64,000 nt of DNA from Galbula dea. Taxonomy: Eukaryota; Chordata; Aves; Piciformes; Galbulidae. The stretch lies in the NCBI GenBank assembly GCA_013399015.1, contig VWZX01010082.1, forward strand, positions 63,556 to 127,555, read 5' to 3'. Position numbers and translations under genes: made by a program. A model generated the notes under the pieces. It worked only from the letters and a program-made list of their open reading frames with translations. It was not told the DNA's origin and did not search any database. This document shows positions 25,371 through 37,640 of the stretch, one piece after another; position 1 is the first letter of the stretch; every line of letters starts with the position of its first letter.

Positions 25371-25897
25371 AATATGTCTTAAATTCCTTTTGAAGAAGCA
25401 TTATATATCCAATAAATTAAATAAGGGTTCAAAACTCTTTTACTGAAGGTCATGCCTTACCTGTTATTTATTCAGCTGGAATATTTCTTTTGGCTTTTGA
25501 TCAATAGCTGTTGTACCTATCCCTCTGTTATCTTTAATTCTGAGTCAGCATTTTTTGGAGTTAAAAATGTGAAGAAATTCTTTGTAAAATGCCCAAATTA
25601 GGCATCCATGTGCCAATCTAAGCTCTTCAATGCCAATGAAAATACATCATCTGATTTTAGTAGACTTTGAGTTAGACCCATGCTTTGTGCCTTTGTCTCA
25701 GTATCACACATCTATTTTCTGCTTCACCTGAGTTAAGGTTTAGGGCCCTTCTGCTGCTCCTACAGAAAAATTCTGCAGCCACTGCCACCTCTGAGATGCA
25801 ACCAATCTCCCCTTTCTTTCCTTGAAGTTACTTCTGTGTTTAAATAATGTCAACTTTAATTGTGTTTGAGGTGAAGGTAGAGGAAAACTGAGGAATT
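25371..25897. other. Non-coding unique sequence
   Basis: No gene or repeat is recognised. It is A+T-rich with short chance frames only. Confidence 0.6.
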
Positions 25898-26035
25898 GAC
25901 TCTCTGGTCTCATGGTTAATGCACTCTGATTTGGGATGAGGAGAGGTGTCAAGTTCAATTCTCTGCTTCAGATAAGGAGGATGGATTTGAACTTAAATCT
26001 CCATTATTCCTGTGATTAACCCTGGGCAGCTAAAC
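25898..26035 (+). mobile_element. Ancient tRNA-derived SINE relic
   Basis: CTCATGGTTAATGCACTCTG resembles a tRNA-type A-box region. About 40 bases on, AAGTTCAATTC at 25,951-25,961 resembles a B-box (GGTTCRANTCC). The second half, GGATTTGAACTTAAATCTCC then GTGATTAACCCTGGGC, is roughly the reverse complement of the first half (GGTTAA..GTTCAA answered by TTGAAC..TTAACC). I recall this mirrored tRNA-like layout from old SINEs shared by turtles, crocodilians and birds. The promoter boxes have decayed, and the family name is uncertain. Confidence 0.6.
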
Positions 26036-26960
26036 GAAGGGCTGCATGTTTTCCCTTCTCCCTCCTGGTTCTGCTTTGATCTGCTCAGGAAAACATTCAG
26101 ATCTATATGTTATGGGTGGCATAATGGGACAAGGACATCATCTCCCAACAAGCAAAACAGAAACCATAACATGTTCCTCAGTATTTCCTTCTGGCACATG
26201 TAGATCATAGTATGCAGGCTGGCTTTTACTCAGGGTTGCATGACCACTGTAACCCACTAAAGACATGTTGGACCTGAGAATCCCACTAAGAGACTGGTTC
26301 CAGAGCTGTGAAGGTTGAGCCAAGTTGGCATTATTTTGTGGATTTAAACAAATAGTCCTTAGCTCAGTTACCTGAGATAGGGATTATTTCACTCCCTATT
26401 ATAGTAGCAACTTATGTGTCCATTGGAGCAGCAGATGTAAGCAAGCCAAAAACTTCAAAGGGTCGTGACATTAAGGGCATGAAGTTTTCTCTTCCTTGAT
26501 GGTATCAAGAGCAAAACTCCCACTGGTCTCAGTTAATAGCATCCAGCCTTCTGGCAATGCAATGAGACTATCTTTTAAGAGGTTAATAACTCTGTGTGAA
26601 GGTCAGAGTGTACCTTACTATGAAAGCAGTCAGCATCCATCAAGGACACACCATGGTGTAGGTGGCATGCTCAAGTACTACCCAACATGTAGTCCAGAAA
26701 CATGTGACCTTAATTTGCCGTAAGTATTTTCAAAGGGAGTTTGACTTCTTGCCTGCTTAAATGTTGTGATTAGAGAAAGAAAACAAAACTCACAAGGGTT
26801 AAAAATGAGGAGGGATAAATAAATATCCTGTGTTTGATAGGATAATGATCTGAGACCAGCTACTGCTGAACAAACATGTATTATTATAAATCATCAGAGT
26901 CCTAATAAAATATAAACTTACCAGAACAGTACCAAGCAAAACTGCTTATGTAATAATTAA

Positions 26961-27037
26961 ATATGCAAACTTCACAGCTCCCTAGAAAATTAATTTTTTC
27001 AGGGACAGGTCCAAATCTATTCCACTTGCATGCAAAT
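26961..27037. promoter_or_regulatory. Pair of octamer/POU-like sites
   Basis: ATATGCAAA (26,961-26,969) and a perfect octamer ATGCAAAT (27,030-27,037) lie about 70 bp apart. Between them is AAAATTAATTTTT, and downstream are TTATTTAATCATTTAAAGCA and ATAATTG. POU and homeodomain sites in one A+T-rich block are typical of developmental enhancers, but the call rests on motif appearance alone. Confidence 0.2.
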
Positions 27038-28753
27038 CGCTCGTGGACAGCAGTGCAGAAAATCCCATCTCTTTGCTAAGATTTATTTAATCATTTAAAG
27101 CATGATTTGTGTTGAGACAATGAAGACATAATTGTAAAATAACCCTGGTTATAACATAGCAGTGGTAGAGAATTCCAAATAAATGCAAATGTTCATTGAG
27201 CTACTGGAGAAAAAAAGTGAGATGTATGGAAAATGCTAGACATGACAAGATGTACAAACAGGTGCTTGGGTACACCTGGGATTTCCTTTCATCTTTTATT
27301 TCTACCATCTAGTATGCCAATAATGCTGGAATTCAGCACAAAGTAGCCAAATTTGGAAGACCACAAAAAGCCACATGGAATGAACAATGCTGGCTGGGAA
27401 GCTGGGCAGCAGGAAAAGGAGCAAGGTTATGAAATGTCTCCCATGCTGAAGTGTGTGAACATGTCTGCTTATGCATGGTAATAGAGGGGAGCTGAGTTTT
27501 GTATTTACAGAGCTTCTGCCAGAGGGTGCCAGCTCTCCTGGTGAGATCCTATCTATAAGGCACAAAGGCAAAACTAAGTAATATCAATGCATTCTCCCCA
27601 GGTAGAACAGAGATAAAAATAACTTTATGAGAAGAGTTTTATGAGAAAAGAGGGAAGCTAATATTTTAATAAATACATAAATAGATAGAACAAACAAAAG
27701 AATCTCTTCAGATGACAACAACAGCTGAAGAAGGTGAGGTTGATGGTGAGTTCATGAACAATTCAGCCTTCCCACAGAAAGTCCATTTTGGCAGCATTTT
27801 ACTTTTGCTCTAAAGGAAACTAAAGCTGCTTTGACCTCACTCTTTTAAACATGAGCATGAATGAAAGAACAAATATTTAAAGACACTGTCTGAAAGCTGA
27901 AGGGCAATGGAACTGTGAGCAGTAAACAGTGGTGGTGTAGCTCTGGGGGTGGGAATGTTTGCTTGCCCAAGTTACACACCATCACTTGTATTTACATTAT
28001 ATTCCATCTCTTCCCTTGAAGCCTCTCTTGAGTCCCTGCTCAGATAAGACTGCCTGAGCACTCTCAGCCTGTCAACACTCTGTGGCACTGCAGTGTTGCT
28101 CCCTAAAGGGATGCTTTTCCAAGACAGAACTTTTGACAGTGGCATCCACAATGACAACCCTTGTTCTGCTTGGAAGTTTCAGCAGCCTTTTGGTAGCTCT
28201 TCCTGCCACTCTGGGTTCTCACCATCTGTGCTGGATGGAAAGCACTGGATGCTGTCAAGCTGCAGAGTAAAATAAAAATTTCCTTTTCCATGGTGATGAG
28301 GTCTTTGACTGGGATGGGGTTATGCTGAGCAGGTGATCTGTGGCTTTAGAAAAGGAGCTGAAGATACCACAGATTCACAAAATGACATTTTAATCAAGCC
28401 TTGAGCAATTTGCTAATTACATTCAACTGTACTTAAAGGAAAAACAGGAGTTGTCAGGATTTTGTAGACAGAAGCAGAAAATTGGTCTGAGTACACCACT
28501 GATTATTATAAATATTTCAGTGTCATATTATCCAAGAAAAACACAGTGGCAAATCCTAACCAAAGTCATATTTGCAGTTTTCTTTCCAACTCCACTTTGG
28601 AGTAAATTTGGTCACCAGTTTATTCTTCTTTTTTCTTTTTCTTTGCATTAAGTCTTTTCTATATTTAAGTATGTATAATGGATCTGCTAAAAAATTCCAG
28701 AGACCATTAAGCTAGAGAAGCATGAAATCAAGTAGAAATTATTATTTTAATTC

Positions 28754-28769
28754 TATGCACTTGTGCATA
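28754..28769. repeat. Short perfect inverted repeat
   Basis: TATGCAC-TT-GTGCATA has 7-bp perfect arms and a 2-base centre. The core CACTTGTG is E-box-like. It could be a dimeric protein-binding site or chance. Confidence 0.5.
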
Positions 28770-31384
28770 ACAATATGAACATGGTGCCAAATAAACATTC
28801 ATCAGAACTCAAGCTAGCAGTCAAGAAAATGATCTGATTTTCAGTTTAGAAAGCAGGAAATACATGCTTGCATCCATCCAAGAGAAATTTAGCTGCCAAA
28901 CCCAGCTTGTACATAATCTGACAGGCAAAGAAAATGTCAATTACTCAGTAGTAGTTTTATAGTTAAGAAACTTTTCAAATGGCAGCACTGGGGCTTGACA
29001 GACAAGTGTCAATCTGTAAACTTTATTAATCATGTGTGTGAAGCAGGAGCATAAGCTCAGTGTTCATGAACTTTGCAAGCTGCTACCTCATCATGAGCAG
29101 TGTTCAGAGTCTTTATCTCATGTGTAATTCCTAAAGGAAATCTCTCATTTGATCTGACCTAGTCTGTGGCAGAGACTGTTGGTGTGTTACAGGCACAGGG
29201 ATGTGAATGCCCTGACATGTACCCTGTTCTGTACAGATGTTCTGCCATGCACTGAAGCTGAAGGCATAGCAAAGGTGGGATACAGTACAAGGCTCTTTGA
29301 ATGTCTGTTTAACTGATGATGATGAACAACTGGACAAAGAGGAAGATTCCTTCACCCTAGAGCAGATCAAAGCTTGATTATTTCTGTTTTGAGATAACAC
29401 ATGTTATGAGAGGTGGATGCTATCTAACTAGGAAATGTGATGTTGTTTCTTCTCTATACCAGGACTAATTCTAAACTACAGCATTAAACTTGCTGTAGGT
29501 GCATGTTATAGGAGAGTCTGGTCAAAAAAATTTGAGTACATTTTTCAATCAACTGATCTGCCATTCTCTGATTCTCCTGCTAAATAATGTATCATGCTCA
29601 GGGCTTAGACACACAGCCAAGTTACCTTGTATCATCTAGCTTCCAGCAGGGTTGGTGATCAGGTTCTAACCCCTGCCATAATGCAAAGTAATACAAGTTC
29701 CTTTAACCTTACTGTATAAAAGACTCAATGTGAAACACCTTGTTCACCAGAAACTAAGAGGAGACACATGGATACTTCACACAGGTCAGCTGTGCTTTCT
29801 TCTTTGTGTGTGTTGATCTTAAGAAAGGTGCTTGCTTGATACCTCCACACTTCTGGGAGGAAAGAAAAGTTGCATCTTGGATTCCCTTGCTTTATAGTTT
29901 AGCCAGTGGAGACATCAGCTCCTGCAAACCACACAGAGACCAAATAGCCCCATTCTGTGAGGCAATATATAAATACACTATCAGAGACATTCTGTCCTAT
30001 GGGCTTTGTAGGCTACCAACATAGTGCAGAGTACTGATTTGTTTAGGATTCAGAGATATTCCTGACTGCTTGCACCCTGTGCATCCTGTTCAACCCCAGT
30101 GACCTTGCTCTGTGTGGAAAGTGAAGTGTGTTCAGAAATATGGAGAGTCTGATGTTTACAGCAGTGATCACAGGATGGGGAAGAAGCAAAAAGTGTTTGA
30201 CTCTATAATGATGTAAAGACTTGAGGTCTTGTCCTCAGTGTCATAGGGGGGCAGGAACTAAAAGATGTTTAAACCTCTCCTAGTTCCTTCACCATAAAAC
30301 TGGTCTCTTGGCAATACCAAACAACGTCTCAGCCAACACTCATGAAACTACACTGAGGTAAGAAGGTAAGTGGTTTCTCCTTTTTTGCTTCATCAAGCTG
30401 CCAGGTACAGCAGTTTACTTACAGTGTAAACATTCAAGTGATATTCAAGCCACAGCAGGTTTTTGGTTTTTTCCAACAGCTGCCTCAATTAACCTAAAAA
30501 GGTTCAAATGTGATCTGTAAAACAAGTCTCTGCCTCAAAACAGAAACTTGTAGCACACTGAGCAATGACTAGGTGAACATGCCTGCATGCTTTCTTACCC
30601 TGTCACATTGTGTTTGCAGCTTAGATCCCTAAATAATAATTCTCACAGTAGAAATGGAGCATATTAATCACAATTAGTCTTTTTTAAGTGGTACTTGTTT
30701 ATCTCCATGGCCCACTCTGCCACTCCTACTTTCTTTTATGGAGCAACTTACAGAGAAACATGAGTTTGTGATAATTCCTTCACTGGAAAGGTAACTGATT
30801 TCAGCCCTGAGGGGGCACTGTGGCTGAAGTGCTGATGGAATGAGCTGCATGTGCCAGGCTGTGACTGCATTGTTCATGCTGTATGCTCTGTCTGTGCAAA
30901 AGAGGAGTTTCCCCTGAAGGTTTTGAGGGAGATGACCTCCAGTGTAATGGATATAAGGGCTGCTACTGCCCAGCTTATACTCAATTAATCCATTTTATAG
31001 AAAGACTTCTTTTTCAGGAAGAGAATTATGGCATTTTTAGATAGATAAGTAGAATAATGCTCTATTACAAGTTAATACAGCTACTTTTTATCTGTCACAG
31101 TGTTTGAATGCCATCCCTACAATGCAGCTCAGGAAGAAGGAAAAGGGATCCATGTTTTCTGGACAGGGATTGAAACCCAGAGAGAAAGGGCATTCATCAA
31201 GGGTCTTTAGGGAACCTGCTGAGGAGAGGCTGGTCTGGCCTCCCTGAATCCCAGCTTGGTGTTTGAGGCACTTCATCTTTCTTCAGTAGTTTCACTGCAT
31301 CTCAAAAAGGGCTCTGAGCACCTGGGTAATTGCTGGGTATGTCAGTAGCCCACTTACAGCTGTTCATAAATTCAGCAGACAAAT

Positions 31385-31402
31385 GGGGGGGAAGGGGTAG
31401 GG
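31385..31402 (+). other. Possible G-quadruplex motif
   Basis: G7, AA, G4, TA, G3. If the G7 run is split as GGG-G-GGG, the sequence supplies four G-tracts with loops of 1-2 bases. This is weaker than the motif at 12.4 kb because two tracts share one run. Confidence 0.4.
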
Positions 31403-33560
31403 AAACAGACTGGGCCCTCAAAGCTCAGGTTTGTAGAGTAAGACAATGAATAGGGGAAGCAATTGAAAAGGAGACAGTCCTCTCAAGTATTTTATGTCAC
31501 TTAAGTATGATCTTGATGAGCAGCCCTGAAGAGCACAAGCTAGACTAACAGGGAGAAAGCTACAGCCCCTTCCTTCCCAGATAAATAATCCAGTGTAGTA
31601 GATGACACATTATAATTGAAAGCTAAATATTTCAACAGCTCTCCTCCTCACTTTCTAGTAGTAGGTTGGTTTAATGCTCATGGTTTAATACCATCAGACT
31701 GTAGCTGCACTGGGCCATTCCCCTTCAGTGTTAAGTGGAGAATAGTTCCTGTAGTTTCACTGTAAAATGCAAAGTAAAGTGTCTCAGCCCACATGCTGCC
31801 TTTCAGCATGGAAGTAAGTGGCTGTAAAAAGAGGATGAAACACTATTTCCCTGCTTCCCTTGCTTTTCTGGCTTCTTGATGTTGTCTGTGCTGCCCTTTG
31901 CTCTGTCATCTCTCTCTGTGGCTCTCAGAAGAAAGAGGATTCTGCAGCATACTAAAGAGCTGAAGGCAGTTAATGAATAACAAAATGGAAAGTGCACTTT
32001 CACAGGCTCTGTAATTTCAGAGAATGCCTTACAGAAGGGTAAGGCATCTTAAATCCCAAAACCTTCAATGAGGGGAAAAGAGGCATATCTCTTCTCAGTT
32101 TGCACTGTGTGAGAAGGAGCTGTGAACTCAGGAAGGACTTCTGCTGGCATTATAGTGGTGAAATCATCTAGAGCCCTCAGAGTAACAGCTTTCACCCCTG
32201 CTCTTTCACTTTTAAGAGTCCTTGGGTCATTTGGGACAATACCAGCCTTGGTCCTGCAATCCTTACAGTTTAGGTTCCTGACCCTGAGAGGAAGCCATAG
32301 CCCAAATGTGCACCCAGACTCTTCACATTGAATATGGGAAGACCAAAATACCTCAGCAAACTAATCCAGAATCTCCACAGCTCTGTGGAATATCACCTGG
32401 GGCAACTTCCTAGAGCTTCAAAACCCAAAGTCACTGAAGTCCATTTCCATTCTTGATGCCTGCTCTGCCTGTGACTGCTTATGCTGCAGAGCAGCCAACC
32501 TCCTGCCTCCCCTCCTCCCAGATTAGCTGACCTACAAGGACTTTGGTCTCTAAACTAATAACCAAAAATACTATCAATGTACCCTGTGCTGTTGTCTTCA
32601 CTGAGGAAATTTGCTGATCCTCTATCTGTTTAGGTGATTGCCATCAATCAAATCTGCTTCTGAACAGTGAATCTGCAAAATTCACAACCCAAACTCAGAG
32701 TCTAAGTTAAAGGCAAGTCATACAGGAGATAATGGTATATATGATTACCATCAAAAAAAACAGCTTGGAAATGAAATAAGGACTACCAGTAGTATCTTTA
32801 AAAACACTGCATCATTTAAAGCATAATAAAAAACTATGTAGAAAACTTATTTGGAACAAGATAAGGAAAGAAACCATATTGCCTTTTATTAATTTCTGGT
32901 AAGCCTCTGGATTTTTCCTTAGTGCCAGTCTCCTAGAAATCAGGCTACAGCACTCATTTGATGTGCTCTGTACTCTCAGTGCTATGTTGAAATCATTCCA
33001 CTAAGACAGGCAAGGTTTGTTGCAGAAGATGTTCTTAGAAATGCCCCTGCCCTTGCTTCTGGACTGTGGTGAGGAGGAGAGCAAAGCCTTTTGAGAGCAC
33101 AACTTCAACCTAACTGAGGCAGTTTCTAGCAAAAGGAGTGATGATCAGATGAGATCACACAACTATCCAAAGAACCTGTGCTGTAGCCAGGGAGGCACAT
33201 TTCTGAAGATAAACCTGAAAGACCTAAGAATTCAGCTGGATGGGTTAGTTTACCTTTCATGTCTACCTTTCATGTAGAAGACATCTCCCTGTGGCTTTGG
33301 TTGAACACTCCCTAGTTAGACCATCTGCAAGTTACTTCTCACAGACAACAGATCTCCACCAAGAACATAACCACAGTTATGTGTTGTTACAGTGTTGCTT
33401 TAATGTGGAAGTAGAAAAGAAGAATTTGTGTAAGCCTCCTCCCGAGGGAGGAGCTGGTCAGGACCAACCACTCTCACCTTCACTGTTCCTTCTCTTGCAA
33501 CATGTTTCTCAGCCACTCAGATACCTTGGCCTGCCCACCTCACCCATCTGCAAACACACA

Positions 33561-33900
33561 CAGAATCATTAAGGTTGGAAGAGACCTTTAAGTTCATCAA
33601 GTCCAACCATCAACCCATCACCACCATGTTACTAAACCATGTCCCTAAGCATCACATCTCTGTTTTTTGAACCCCTCCAGGGATGGTGACTGCACCACTG
33701 CCCTGGGCAGCCTGAGCCAAAGCCTAGTAACTCTTTCAATGAGTCATTTTTTCCTGATATCCAGTCTAAACTTCCCCTGGTGCAACCTGAGGCCATTTCC
33801 TTGTCTTCTCACTGGTAACCCAGGAGAAGAGACCTACCCCCATCTTGCTACAACCTCTTTTCACACACTACAACATCTTCATCAAATCTCTCAGGTGAGG
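33561..33900 (-). mobile_element. CR1: CR1 LINE, longest young copy
   Basis: About 340 bp of antisense CR1. The inverted terminus CAGAATCATTAAGGTTGGAA is followed by GAGACCTTTAAGTTCATCAA, CCATGTCCCTAAGCATCACA and GCCCTGGGCAGCCTGAGCC. Beyond this lies the ORF2 tail region (TTTTTCCTGATATCCAGTCT, AACTTCCCCTGGTGCAACCT, GGCCATTTCCTTGTCTTCTC), reaching CTTCATCAAATCTCTCAG. It is the same subfamily as the copies at 1-115 and 36,563. The open frame on the plus strand here is only the antisense of the element. Confidence 0.95.
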
Positions 33901-36562
33901 AGCTTTGTGCTGGTGGTGAGACAGCAATGCACTTATTCATTCTGCCCTTTAACTCCAGCAGCTTTTTCCATGTGCTATTAGCATAGGTTTGGAAAAGAAC
34001 TGACTGGGCATCAGTTACTGTCTCCATATTTGTATGCCTGGAAGTTGTTCTCTTCCTGGCACTATTTGCTGCCTCTTACAGAAGAGGATGGCAGAGATGA
34101 GAGGAAAAGTAAAGTAATCAAAAATTTCAAAGTTTCTAATTTATTTAGAATTTTTCATACTGTTTCAAACAATTATGAGTAGCTTCTAGTCCCTCCTGTG
34201 TTGCCATGGATTAAGGATGTTTTAGTACCACCTTCTTAACCCTGGATCTTATTAACACCTATGTGGTCAAGGAAGAACAATAGAAGAGATGTTTTGGGGG
34301 TGATTGCTAGGATCTAAGATCTTTTGAGGTGACTATAAACTTCATTTTAGCCCTAATGTAGCAAAGCCATCAAAGTGTAGAAGTATTGATTAAAATGCAA
34401 TACTAGGCAGGCTGGAAAAATCAGTTTCAAGGTAAAGCTCTGACTATTTTTCACAGCAAACAAGACCTCCCTGACAGCTCTCTGCCTCCTGTCAAGGGGC
34501 TGGTGACATGCCCAACCCTTGCTGCAGAAATCTTGTGGGCTGGCAGCAGTGGGAGATCTGATGGCAGGCAGGGACCAGGCTTCATGCTATCTGCTGAGGC
34601 TTATTGGCTTAATTGCAGTAAATGTCTGTGTTTGTTTATATGCTGAGACTTTCTCTCCCCTTTCTGCTGCTTTTCTTTTCTCTTCCACATCACTGGCACC
34701 AGCTCTGCTTCACTTCTAATTGCCTTTCCCCTGGATAATTCAGATTGCAATCTCTTTTGCTGGTTGTTTTTGTTGTGACCTCCTTAATTTCCTGAATTTC
34801 TACCACCTTATTTGTTTCTTGTTGACATGTTGGAAAGAATGAAGCAATAGAGAAAACAACAGAGAATGATGCTGAAACTGCAATTGTCTGTTGGTTTTCC
34901 TTTTCAGTGCCTAATGCTTTTTGCAAAGGAGAACTGTATTATTCCCATTTAATGCTTTTCCTCCATCCCAGTTGTTTTGTTGTTTGTATTTCCTTTCTGT
35001 GACCTTGGAATTACTCGGCAGGCAGAACAATAGCTAGACTAACAAAAACCCTTTCTACCTAACAACCCATTAGAAGAGGTCTAAAAACCTCTGCAAAATA
35101 ACATTGTAGATTTCAAGCATTTACTTGGTTTTAACAGTTTTCATTATCATTCATATTAGATTAAAGTGCAGGTAGGAGGAGCAGAAAGGCTCTGCAGTTT
35201 TTCTTCAAGAAAAGGCATCTTCAATTTCTTCTCTTTCTTGAACAAAAGCTACTTTAATTTTTCTACAGGCAGAAGGAGTAGCTCATGTGAATCTTCAGCA
35301 AGGAGTTGGGCACTGGAGTGATGAATTCCACCATGGTCTTTTGAAAAACCCAGTGATTTGTCTTCACCAGGGCCTTTTAAAAGATGTACTCTAAAGGCAG
35401 ATGAGTAGATAAGAAGGGTGATTGATTGCAGTGTTATTACTAATAATACTTTATGTTAAATTGCACTTTTGGGTTTTTTTTTCACTCTGCCCTATGTCAT
35501 TGTATGCACCTGTTCATAAATTTTAAATCCACCTTTACATTTCATAGAGAATTTTAAATGGTCTGGTTCAGTAGTAAAATCTATTGAACAAAATTTAATC
35601 TATTGTGATCTTTCAGGTATAACACAGTGGAAATTGTTTAATGTGATAACAAGGCTGCACTCCAAGAAAACTTATTTAGAGTATACAGAAGAAACACAAT
35701 CTGTGAATACTGACAGGTTTAATACCTAATTAAATTAGTTCATTTCTAATTTAAGCATATTTTTCTCTTTACTTTTTCCCCTACTGAAGTAACAAATGCT
35801 ACATTCTTATCTTACCTAGTTTTACTTATTTCCTATGGATTTATTCCTAAGCAGTTCCTACATGATAACTGATCAAACTCATTTCAAATTCTACCTCAGG
35901 AAGACACATAAACAGACATTAAAAACTACAGCCAACATTGTGAGATGGCAGAGAAAATTGTAATGGTGGAAACATAAATTCAGCCTAATTTTGTTGTAAT
36001 TCTACAGGAATACTTTTTCCCCAAACATTGCATCAATTTCCAAATCCATTTGTTATTCATTATATCAGAGGATAATGAAACCATTTAATACACTAGAGCC
36101 TGTCATATGTACTTCTCTGGCTGTTTCATTTTAATTTAGCTGTACTTAGTAGACACTTTACTGATTGTCATTCTGAAATTTAATAAGCAAAATCTATCTT
36201 TATCTTGTTCTTTCCTATAGATTAATATTAATCTTACTCTAAGATAAGTTTCTACCATTAAAACAAAAACGATTTCTTGAAAGATAGTTCTTGTCTAGCA
36301 GAAGTTTCTAGACCATGTGCTTGCTTGTTGGAAAAGGGCTGCAAATTCAGTAAAACTTCCAGCCTTCTGGAATAGTATAACTTGACACAGGACAAAATGA
36401 GATGGAGAAAACCAGCCCAAAGAAAAGGGGCTATCCAGACCACTCTAACACTGAGTTAAGCCAATAACTGGTGCAAAAGAAAAGAGAATTGGAAAAGAAT
36501 GGTATAAAATTGGTGGTCTGGACACCAGGACTCATTAGATGACAAAGCAAAGGCAATATTAA
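33901..36562. other. Non-coding A+T-rich unique sequence
   Basis: No gene is recognised. The second half (35,400-36,250) is strongly A+T-rich and rich in TTAAT/ATTAA words, including the perfect palindrome at 36,219-36,234. Confidence 0.6.
36219..36234. promoter_or_regulatory. 16-bp perfect palindrome of TAAT sites
   Basis: AGATTAATATTAATCT is its own reverse complement. It presents two TAATCT/AGATTA half-sites, the core preferred by bicoid/OTX-type homeodomains, facing each other. A palindromic dimer site of this length is uncommon, but A+T-rich sequence raises the chance rate. Confidence 0.25.
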
Positions 36563-36722
36563 CAGAATCACAGAACCATTAAAGTTGGAAGAGACCTTTA
36601 TGTTCATCAAGTCCAACCATCCACCTATCACCACCATGCCACTAAACCATCTAAGTCTCTAGAAGCCACATCTAGATGTTTTCTGAACCCTTCCAGGGTT
36701 GGTGACTCCACCACTGACAGCT
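36563..36722 (-). mobile_element. CR1: CR1 LINE 3' end
   Basis: Antisense CR1. The terminus CAGAATCACAGAACCATTAA is followed by AGTTGGAAGAGACCTTTATG, TTCATCAAGTCCAACCATCC, ACTAAACCATCTAAGTCTCT and CAGGGTTGGTGACTCCACCA. It has the same subfamily features as the copies at 1-115 and 33,561. It lies about 100 bp upstream of a much older CR1 on the other strand. Confidence 0.93.
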
Positions 36723-36829
36723 CAAAGCATTGTCCTGGACATCCTGGTCTTGCTCCAAGTTTGCCAGATCTCATGGTGTCTGATGAGAGCATGTGCTGTT
36801 CTCCAGTTCCTCCAGCTGCTGTTGTGAAG

Positions 36830-37640
36830 TCTTCAATGAGCTTGGGAACGTGGGGGAGTTCCAGGAAGCTGGAAATGCAAATGTTGTTCTAGTATTTAAA
36901 AAAGTAAAATGAGATGACCTCAGTAATTACAGGTTTGTCAGACTGATCCTGGTCCTGGGATGGCTGATGTAAAATGTGATTAATAAAGGATTAATGGTAG
37001 AAATCTAATTAATGCCAATCACCATGGGCTTAGGGAAAGCAGATCCTGTCAAAATTGCTTTTTTTGTGAATGAGATTACAAATTTTGTTGATAACCATAA
37101 TAATGTTCATGTAATAGCCTTCTGTAAAGCATTTGACTTGGTACTGCATGACACTGATTATAAAAAATAGAGATAGAAAATAAATTCTTCATATAAAATG
37201 GATTAACAAGGGGGAGACAGGGCTCAAACTAAGAAGTTTTCTTTACCAGCTATGTCTTTCTTTTTCTGATAGACTCCATGAACTTCTTATCCCTTTGTTA
37301 TTTTAGGCATTTTATTAATGAATTCAAAAGAAAAATGGTTGTCACTGAGCAAGTCTGCAATGACCCTGTGTTTGGAAGAATTGTTAAGAAGAGGAAGATG
37401 AATCACTAATACAAAACTATATAGACCACCTGTCTGCAGCCAGATTAAAAACTAGGCATCTTAGTACAACCAAAATCATAGCTAGGAATGATGAATCTTC
37501 ACTGATGCTGGGCTCAGTGCTGGGAAACAGTTATTCTAAGAAAGCCCTTAGGGGTCCATGGTGGCTAATCATGCTGAACAGGAGCTTCCAACATACTAAT
37601 GGGCAAGATTATGCTCCAAACATCTTTTCTCTTTTTTATT
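36830..37640 (+). mobile_element. CR1: Ancient CR1 ORF2 reverse-transcriptase relic
   Basis: Degraded internal CR1 sequence. From 36,858 the blocks ANVV..FKK, NYRFVRLILVLG (36,925-36,960), NANHHGLRESRSCQ (about 37,011-37,052) and FCKAFDL (37,120-37,140) appear in the order of the CR1 reverse-transcriptase N-terminal half. FCKAFD belongs to motif A, but the catalytic Asp position before F is lost (VIAFCKAFD where VYLDFCKAFD is usual). A stop follows at KK*. Later blocks (AGGGGTCCATGGTGGCTAAT and CTGAACAGGAGCTTCCAACA at about 37,550-37,595) match the downstream ORF2 part, implying an internal deletion. It is long dead. Confidence 0.75.

Larger units (their letters stand above)
26036..33560. other. 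Non-coding unique sequence
   Basis: This is 7.5 kb without a recognisable transposon or gene, the longest repeat-poor stretch of the window. It holds two octamer-like sites (26,961-27,037), a 16-bp inverted repeat at 28,754-28,769 and a G-rich motif at 31,385-31,402. All open frames are under about 90 codons and lack family features. Confidence 0.6.

Noticed and set aside
33667..33981. Plus-strand open frame of 104 codons
   Set aside because: It is the antisense reading of a CR1 copy.
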